64,000 nt of DNA, taken from NCBI GenBank assembly GCA_018873225.1, contig JAEILZ010000004.1, positions 2,294,001 through 2,358,000 on the forward strand. Reading direction: 5' to 3'. The notes beneath the pieces are model-generated. The model was given only the letters and a program-made list of their open reading frames with translations, made no database searches and was not told where the DNA came from. Position 1 is the first letter of the stretch, and the number at the start of each line of letters is the position of its first letter. Source of the DNA: [Phialemoniopsis] sp. UDSM-2020 (taxonomy: Eukaryota; Ascomycota; Sordariomycetes; Thyridiales; Thyridiaceae). Of this stretch, positions 57,432 to 64,000 are shown piece by piece. The position numbers were made by a program, and so were the translations under genes.

Positions 57432-58464
57432 ATTGACGATTTCGGCTGTTGTAGTCGTGAATCTTCGGAGAGTTGTGACTTGCGATGTGCCAGATCAAAG
57501 GAGTTGTCGCAACGCAGCATAGAAGCCAGACTTTTATACTTGAAGTACAATCTTCAGTCCGAGACATGCTCACAAAGCAACTCGTGATATTACAAATCGG
57601 TGCATTATCCGCTTCCCGATCCTCGACTCGGCTTTGTTGAGCCTGTGTTGACTGAATTGTCACCTGAGACTGACTAGGATGGGTTGCGGACAAAATGCGG
57701 ACATTTGCGGACTTATAGAACTTGCGCAGTCCGCCAGCCTCTTCTGACAATTTCCCAGCGCAGAATCGGACAGAGGCTTCCCGAAGATACACAATGCGCA
57801 AAAAAAGACTTCATAGGTCGTCGTCCTAGCCAAGATAAATTCGTGAATATCGGCGGAAGGATTTGCACATGGACAGAACACAACCAGGGCGGCCGACGGT
57901 TATGGGTTTGTGTTAGCTGGTTCGGTCCAAAGACGTAGAACTTGGTATAAGAGACAGTGAGGATCCGAATCTAAACAGATGTAACATTTCAATCTCTAGA
58001 TATCAACTCCAGATCCTGTTTCAAATCTCTTATATGTATAAGAGAGAAGTGTATACTTGAGGAGCGTGATGCTAGTGTCAAGTCCTCGTATACTGCAAAT
58101 GACAGCTACCGTTCCCTCACATACAACCCTAACCCTCATTCATCCGCCCACCTGCAATTGCGCCAGCCAATCAGACGCTGCCAAAGCGCAACGCCAACGT
58201 AATGCGTCTCATGGATATCCAGCACTCGCTAGCTTCGCTAACCTCCTGCCTTGACCCGGAATACCACATCAACCAAGGCCAGTCCTCATTCGCTCACCCA
58301 TTTCCTTCACATTCTCAATCTGCCGGCACAGCAGCAGGCTATATCGGGACCTACGACGTCTGTATTGACGGACCCCATCTGCCGCAGACACCGACGGACA
58401 ACAACATCCACCTACCGACGACGCAGGCCAGAGACGACCGCCGCCATCGAGCGATCCATCAGAC
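57432..58464. other. Intergenic: divergent promoters, MBL-fold gene and Qc-SNARE
   Basis: About 1.03 kb between divergent starts. The only distinct element is the telomere-repeat-like box at 58125-58136. No supported gene; short open frames here lack features. Confidence 0.5.
58125..58136. promoter_or_regulatory. Telo-box-like element (two CCCTAA-type units)
   Basis: AACCCTAACCCT, two units matching the TTAGGG telomere repeat, about 330 nt upstream of the SNARE start codon. Similar boxes occur in promoters of several eukaryotes. Chance occurrence is possible. Confidence 0.4.
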
Positions 58465-59442
58465 ATGTCGAGCGCAAACGCCCTCTACCTGCTCGCCGAC
58501 CACGTCAAGCTCTCCCTCCTCGAGCGCCAGCGAGCAAAGGCGCTAGACCTCGAGAGCGACTCCCAAGATGGCCACATCTCGCGCTCGCTAGACCAATTCC
58601 GCGAGGGCCTCGAGGCCCTGGAGAAGGAGAAGGAGAGGCTCGAGGAGGCCGGCGATGAAAGGTATGCCGCATCTTTCAATTCCCAAGCGACTACCGACAG
58701 CATTCGACGATACTAATAGAACCTCCTCCCATACAGGAAAGCCCTGAACATCGCCGACGCCCTGCCGTCCCTGCAGAAGCAGTACGATGACCTCACCTCG
58801 CAATTCCACGGCTTCTCCAACCCTTCCACCTCCTCCACAACCACACACCCCAACGACCCCTCGCTAGCAGAGGATTTCTCCCACGCCACCACCGTCCCCT
58901 CCCAGCAGCCGCCCAAGGGCTCCCTCCGGCGCACATCCTCCACCGGCGCCGGCGCCGGCCAGGGCTCTAAGAGCGTCCGCTTCCAAGACAACCCCTCCCC
59001 CTCCAACCCCCGGGCCGCAGCCGCAGCCGACGACTCAGACCCCTCAGCAGACGCCCTCTTCTCGCGCTACCGTGACGACCCCAACAGCACCGCCCTGCGG
59101 TCCGAGGGCGAGGGTTACAGGGACGAGGCCGAGGCCATGGACAACACGCAGATCCACCAGTACCACAGCCGCATCCTGGCGCAGCAGGACGAGCAGCTCG
59201 ACGCGCTCGGCGAGTCCATCAGCCGCCAGCGCGAGCTGAGCATGCAGATCGGCGACGAGCTCGAGGACCAGGTCGCCATGCTCGAGGAAGGGGAGCGCCT
59301 GACGGACCGGCACCAGGGCCGGCTCGACCGCGCGCGCCGGCAGGTCGGCAAGATCGCGCGGACGGCGGGCGAGAGCAAGCAGATGGTCGCCATCATCGTG
59401 CTCATCGTCATCTTGGTGCTTCTCATTGCCATTCTAAAGTAG
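58465..59442 (+). CDS. Qc-SNARE, syntaxin-8/Syn8 type
   Basis: Exons 58465-58661 and 58737-59442 (GTATGC donor) give 300 aa. It acts in membrane fusion in the endosomal system. The N-terminal region (1-95) is helical and charged (SRSLDQFREGLEALEKEKE). A disordered Ser/Pro linker follows (about 100-205). The SNARE motif spans about 222-280: ILAQQDEQLDALGESISRQR, with the central glutamine in LSMQIGDELEDQ, then MLEEGERLTDRHQGRLDRAR. A C-terminal tail anchor (VAIIVLIVILVLLIAIL) ends two residues from the stop, as expected for a tail-anchored SNARE. Assignment within Qc (Syn8 versus Tlg1) rests on the linker and short N-domain and is tentative. Confidence 0.87.
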
Positions 59443-60207
59443 ACAAGAGGTCAGAGGAGGGCATGGCGAGAGCGGGGCCAGTGTGGTGCCAGGAGAGTCC
59501 CTCGACCCTAGACGGACGATGTGATTGTGCTTTTAGCAAAGATGTGTGAGGAACCACGGGCACGTTCCCCCAAGAGAAGGGATTAATTTTCACGGACAAC
59601 AGCAGGCGTTCTTGCATTGGGCTGGCGTTGCGGCAACTATCGTACCTAGGGATCTCTTTCTTTCGTTTTTTACTCTTTACATTGTCGCCCCAATACACGG
59701 CGAGATCAGGCAACACATAGACCCGGTACAAATCTTGAACACTTCACAGTACTTTGTCACACTCGTAAACCTTCGCAAGAATCACACCAAGTGACGGAAA
59801 GCATATGTAGATCGAGGATCAAGAGTGCCCATATCAATTGAGTCTATCGTCGCAATCGCACACCAAATTTTTGTCGGGCGACTCTATCGATCTATGGCAC
59901 CAGGCGTAAAAGAAAGAACCGCATCCCATCCCCATCATCATCATGATCATGCATCCTCCTCCTCGCTGCGTCTTTTGCCTTTCCCAAAACCCAATTTCCT
60001 TAACCCGGATCGTCGCAAAACTTGTGATTACCCAGGCAACAATCAATCGTGCAAGACCAACCCGGAGTATGTCTTTGCAACAAGAAAAAGATTGTCGGAA
60101 CCCCTTAAAAAAAAGAAACCCAATCATGATCATCATCGTGGAATCCAGCTCCAAAATGCTCACAATCGCAGTCGTGACAGACACCGAGAATCGAAGCGGG
60201 GATCGCT
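59443..60207. other. Intergenic, convergent 3' ends
   Basis: About 765 nt between the SNARE gene and the AMA1-like gene. Open frames here are His/Lys-rich shadows without support. Confidence 0.5.
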
Positions 60208-62750
60208 TCAGCGAATGACGTCGCCCTCGCGGTCAATGCCGGACAGGCCTTCGAGAATTTCGCTGCCGCCTAGCATTCCGGTGCCTCCAACAGTCAGCTT
60301 TGGGGCTGCCGACCAGATCTCGTGGAACTTGATGCTCTCATCGCTTGAGGCGATGACAATGCATCCGCTAGCATCCTGCTGAACTCCAGGGGACGACGAG
60401 CGAGCACGCTGAGGACGTCGGTCAACCACATCTCCGTCCAGTTCGTCAGGGGTGCAGACTGGAATTCGGGGATATGGCACAGCATACAGGGCACGGTGCT
60501 TACCGTCCCATTTGATGGCTGCGACCTGTTTGCAATCCGGCCAGGAGAAGACAGCAACGCGAACGGGATGCTCGGGAATAGCATAACCAAAGGTGGCAGC
60601 GATCTCGCGCTTGGTGGTGCTCCAGATGAGGCTGGTGACCTGTGCCGAGACCGAGATGGTAGCGAGGGCCGCACCCGACTTGGCGTGGAAGAAGTGAATG
60701 CACTTGTCATTCGAGCCGCCACCAGTCGCGACCAAGTCCTCCTGCCAAGGACAAAACGCAATAGCCTTGACGGCGGCTCCGTGCACCCAACGATGCTTCT
60801 CGGAGCCTGCACCGAGGAAGTTGAGGAGTCGCCGGTTGTCAGGCGTGCGGCGGATCTCGACGCCTTCAGCAGTAACCCCGATGAGCTCGCCACGCCGGCT
60901 CAGGGTGAGACCGAGTCCCTCGACTTCGGACACAAGATGGTAGGCATCGCCACTTGGCAGTCCCTGGCGCTGCTTCAGGACCTTCTTCGCATCGAACAAG
61001 CAGCAGAGGTTATCGTTTCCGCTAGACGCGAAGTATTCGCCGTTGATCGACCACGACAGGCCACAGATTTGCTGCTGGTGGATCGCGATGCGAGCCAGAA
61101 GGGAGACCTCGCCTTTCCAGTTGTCTCGGGCGACCTCCCACTTCTCGGGCCACTCCACAGAATAGCAGGAAATGCATCCAGACTCATCTCCAACCAACAA
61201 GGTCTCGGTAAGAACTTGTGTAGACCTCGAGTTGCGTGGGTTCTTGGACGACCGAACAGTGCACTTCGGATTCCAGCTCAAGGATGAGACAGGATGGTGC
61301 TCCTTGATCGTGATTCGGGGCAGTCCGCTCTCGTGTAGAGACATAAAGTCCAGGGTCCGGTTGGTTCGGCCAAATGCAAGAATGCTCTTGCAACCCTCTT
61401 CGGAGGAAAATGCAAGGGCTGTGAGCCAAACTCGCTCGTTCTCAGATCCCTTGTTCAAAATCTTGACTCCGGTAGTCTCGGACCAGCTGTAAAGACAGTT
61501 GTTCAATCCGACAGCCAAAGTGTGAGAGGTGGGCGAATAAGCCAGGATCGAGCAGTAGAAATCGTCTCGCAGATGGGGTGCGTCAAGTACCCTGCTCCAA
61601 TATTAGTACAAGTATAGCATGGAAGACACACAGTTTGATTTGACTTACCTAAAGGGAGCCACAGCCAAGTTTCTCGGGGTGTCGACTTTGGTCGGAGCTA
61701 GAGTCTATCAGCAAATGATACTCAAAAGAATTTGAGAGTCGAAGTGAACATACGCTGAGTTTCGCCATCCTTGACCCAAACGGTTCCGTCCCAGACGGAC
61801 TTGGGAGACGCAGAGCAGCGCTCGGAAGAATTCTTGGGGGTATTTGTACCCTTATCGACAATGTCAGATCCAAGCGTTTTCGAGGCAAGGTCGATGCCGA
61901 GCGCTGCGGCCAGGCGGCCCTCGTGCTTAGTCTGGTCTTGTTCCAAGTCGGTCTTGGTCTTCGAGAAATCAGAGACGAACATAGTCGCGTTCGTGCCGCT
62001 CTGTATCAGGTTTCCACGGCCGTCGTGAATGACTGCGCCATGGGGAGCGACGCCTCCAACGGTCCAGATGGAGCCTCCGCTGGGAGCGCGGTTGGCGTAG
62101 GTCTGGTAGTTCATGTGGACAGGACCCAGGACGGTTCTAGCTCTAGCCCTGGGTAGCATTGCCAAAGTGTCTGACCGGGAGATGGATCGCTGCATCGGAG
62201 ATCCTGGAACGACCCGACGATGCGGGTAGCAGAAAGCATCGGGGGTGGCTCCGCTGTGACGAAGCAGTCGCTCGTCATCGGTAAGGTCTTCAGGTCGGCG
62301 AGTGCTTCGGAACTTCTCGTGAAGAGGCGTAGTGGCGTCTCTCGAGGGAAGAAAGCGGTCCGGGGTACGTAGAGAAGGGCCAGAAATGCGAACGGGTCCG
62401 ACATCTGAGCCTCGTCTAGCCAACTTGGGTGTCTTGGAGGTTTCAGTCGCAGCGAGGCTCACGATGGGGTGCTGAGTAAGTCGCGGAAGAGTGAGAGACC
62501 TCTTTGAAAAGAGTGTGTCCGCGTCGGTGCCTGGGGTGCGAGTCTCGTTGTCAAGGAGTGCAACTTCAGAGTCAGTAGAACCGTTTCCGTCGAAAACATC
62601 AAGGCGATACGACTCATGGGAGTCACATGTCGAGAGCTGCGTCAGCGGAGTGGCAATTCCAGAGCCATAGCCAGAGTCGGGATAGGGCGGCGAGGCATCA
62701 CCCTCGCTGAATGCCTTGCGCCGAGGCGTAGGCGGAGGCGTGACCGGCAT
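60208..62750 (-). CDS. AMA1: Cdc20/Fizzy-family APC/C activator, AMA1-like
   Basis: WD40 substrate adaptor of the anaphase-promoting complex. Exons 62750-61754, 61697-61649 and 61591-60208 join in phase to 809 aa. The N-terminal half is disordered and begins MPVTPPPTPRRKAFSEGD. A C-box, DRFLPSR, lies at 131-137. The short second exon supplies PRNLAVAPFR, continued after the splice by VLDAPHLRDDFYCSILAYS, the family's entry into the WD40 propeller. Propeller repeats follow (LAVGLNNCLYSWSE, PVSSLSWNPKC, ICGLSWSINGEYFASSGNDN, KAIAFCPWQEDLVATGGGSND). The protein ends in Ile-Arg, the IR tail that binds the APC/C. The long N-terminus and DDFYCSILAY fit the meiosis-specific Ama1/Mfr1 branch better than Cdc20 or Cdh1; that choice is tentative. 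Confidence 0.85.
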
Positions 62751-64000
62751 GATGAGTTGTCGTGATAGCTGTCGTTGGCAGAATGGGGATTCGTGGGGAA
62801 CGTTGCGAAAGTGAAGCGAATGTTCCTAAAGGCAAGAAAGAGTGCAGTTGAGATCCATGAACAACCCGAGTGTCTAATCGTATTGGTTGTCTTGGAGTTT
62901 GGCGACTTGTCCTAGCCTGTCAGAACTTGAAGGAGTGGCTTGAGAGGAAGGAAAAGTCGAGGGAGGAGAGGATGGGGAGAAGAACTCCTTTTATAGAGTT
63001 GACGACGAGCCAGTTGCGGCGGCAACTCTTTCGTCCGATTGTCGACAATAGTTGTACCTGAATGTGGATGCTTGGATAGACGTAAAAGATATCGACGGAA
63101 GCACAATAGGGAGAAGAGGTAGAGATGAGTGGCAGAACAAAAAGTGAGAATAAGGTGGTCAATGAACTGAATAGGAAAAGGGAAAGAGGAGGTGAAAGAC
63201 TGGAGTGTGCCGAGCTTGCAATAGTAAATGCAATGGCTTGGGTTCCTCCTTGTCCTCCTTGAATTCCTTTTTGAAGTTGGAGAGGAAAGGGCAAGGGATT
63301 TCCACTGGATTCCTCATGCCCATGCCGCCTCATGCTGAGTTGGTGTCCTCTCTGAAGCATTCATGACTTCGCTTGAAGGCAATGAGTGATTCAAGACTTG
63401 ATGAATGATCAATAGAGGATCCAACACTAGAGTGAGCATCAATGAGTACTACTCATTAGGTCATGGCAGGCGAATGTCCGCCCTTAGCAAGATATGCTGG
63501 TGATGTGAGAAAAACATGAAGTGAAACTCGATGCTAAGGTAACCCTCTGGAGGTATTGGTCTATTGAGAGTCGCTATTAGGAAGTGCTTATGGTCTGTAA
63601 ATATATGCATTCATATTTCGTAATAGCTTTGCTTCGGTTATCTCGCCGATGCATGAGTATTAGGGGACGTCGAGATGAGGCTGATGAAGTCGACTTAGAC
63701 GACGGTTGAATGTGAATTTGGTCGATGGATAACTAGTGGAGTCGAGATCTCCAGCAACCTTGCGGACAGCGGTAGGCGCTAAGCAAGTCCCCGCATTAGT
63801 GCTGCAGAGGAGCCCTCTTGAGGTAATTTAGTGGGGAGCTTCCACTGGCAGCTTCCCACTGGTCGCTGGAGATTACGCGGTAGAAGCGCCAAGGAGGCAG
63901 CATCATTAGATAAGATCCGCCCCCCTCAGATGCTGCGCACGCGGGTGTCTCGGCCGGAGCTGCTCCTCATCTTCGACCACTCTTCTCCTCGAACCGACAA
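62751..64000. other. Upstream of the AMA1-like gene to the window edge
   Basis: About 1.25 kb. CT-rich patches on the minus strand near 62930-62980 fit a promoter or leader. No supported coding exon or RNA. Confidence 0.5.

Overview
The window is a stretch of a filamentous ascomycete genome (Pezizomycotina). The evidence is short spliceosomal introns of about 40-80 nt with GTAAGT-type donors, intergenic spaces of 0.3-2 kb, and fungus-specific families: a highly reducing polyketide synthase, a Pth11/rhodopsin-type membrane protein, a C2H2/fungal_trans regulator, an Asp f 4-like secreted protein, a BAS2-like small secreted protein and a fungal NACHT protein. The BAS2-like and DUF7907-like genes suggest a Sordariomycete, possibly plant-associated; that is inference. 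There is one assembly gap (46482-46502). No rRNA, tRNA, transposon or CRISPR was seen.

Layout. 1-4774 (-): 5' part of an HR-PKS (KS-AT-DH-CMeT) that runs off the left edge. 6547-7614 (+): intronless Ycf48/BNR-repeat protein, possibly of bacterial origin. 8561-10382 (+): six-exon MFS permease of the allantoate/anion-cation symporter type. 12572-13513 (-): Asp f 4-like secreted protein behind a strongly pyrimidine-rich upstream region. 15666-17165 (+): gamma-butyrobetaine-type dioxygenase (carnitine synthesis). 17394-19086 (-): ceramide glucosyltransferase. 20294-22030 (+): tRNA-splicing endonuclease subunit Sen2. 22788-24211 (+): three-exon gene of unknown function. 24628-26132 (-): Sgt1 co-chaperone. 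26829-29255 (-): oxidosqualene (lanosterol) cyclase. 29989-31226 (-): rhodopsin-type membrane protein. 32327-33805 (+): SPO11, recoverable only by joining seven short exons. 34171-34921 (+): YAR1-like ankyrin protein. 36154-38769 (+): C2H2 + fungal_trans regulator. 39826-41421 (+): unknown membrane protein. 41473-42840 (-): archaemetzincin-like protease. 43093-43728 (-): GNAT acetyltransferase. 44010-44376 and 45148-45812 (-): two small secreted proteins. 47165-50603 (-): Rad5/HLTF-type SNF2 helicase. 51101-55936 (+): giant NACHT + C2H2 + ARID protein, divergent from the helicase. 56219-57431 (-): metallo-beta-lactamase-fold protein. 58465-59442 (+): Qc-SNARE. 60208-62750 (-): AMA1-like APC/C activator.

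How the parts fit. Most genes are scattered housekeeping functions (sterol and sphingolipid synthesis, tRNA splicing, chaperoning, vesicle fusion). Two act in meiosis: SPO11 makes the initiating double-strand breaks, and AMA1-type activators drive meiotic APC/C. The left end (PKS, Ycf48-like protein, MFS permease) may be the edge of a secondary-metabolite cluster. The segment 44-56 kb is the accessory-like part: two secreted proteins, the assembly gap, and a divergent pair of a Rad5-like helicase and a NACHT protein carrying DNA-binding-type domains. The NACHT gene has one in-frame stop codon. It is the most unusual locus in the window.
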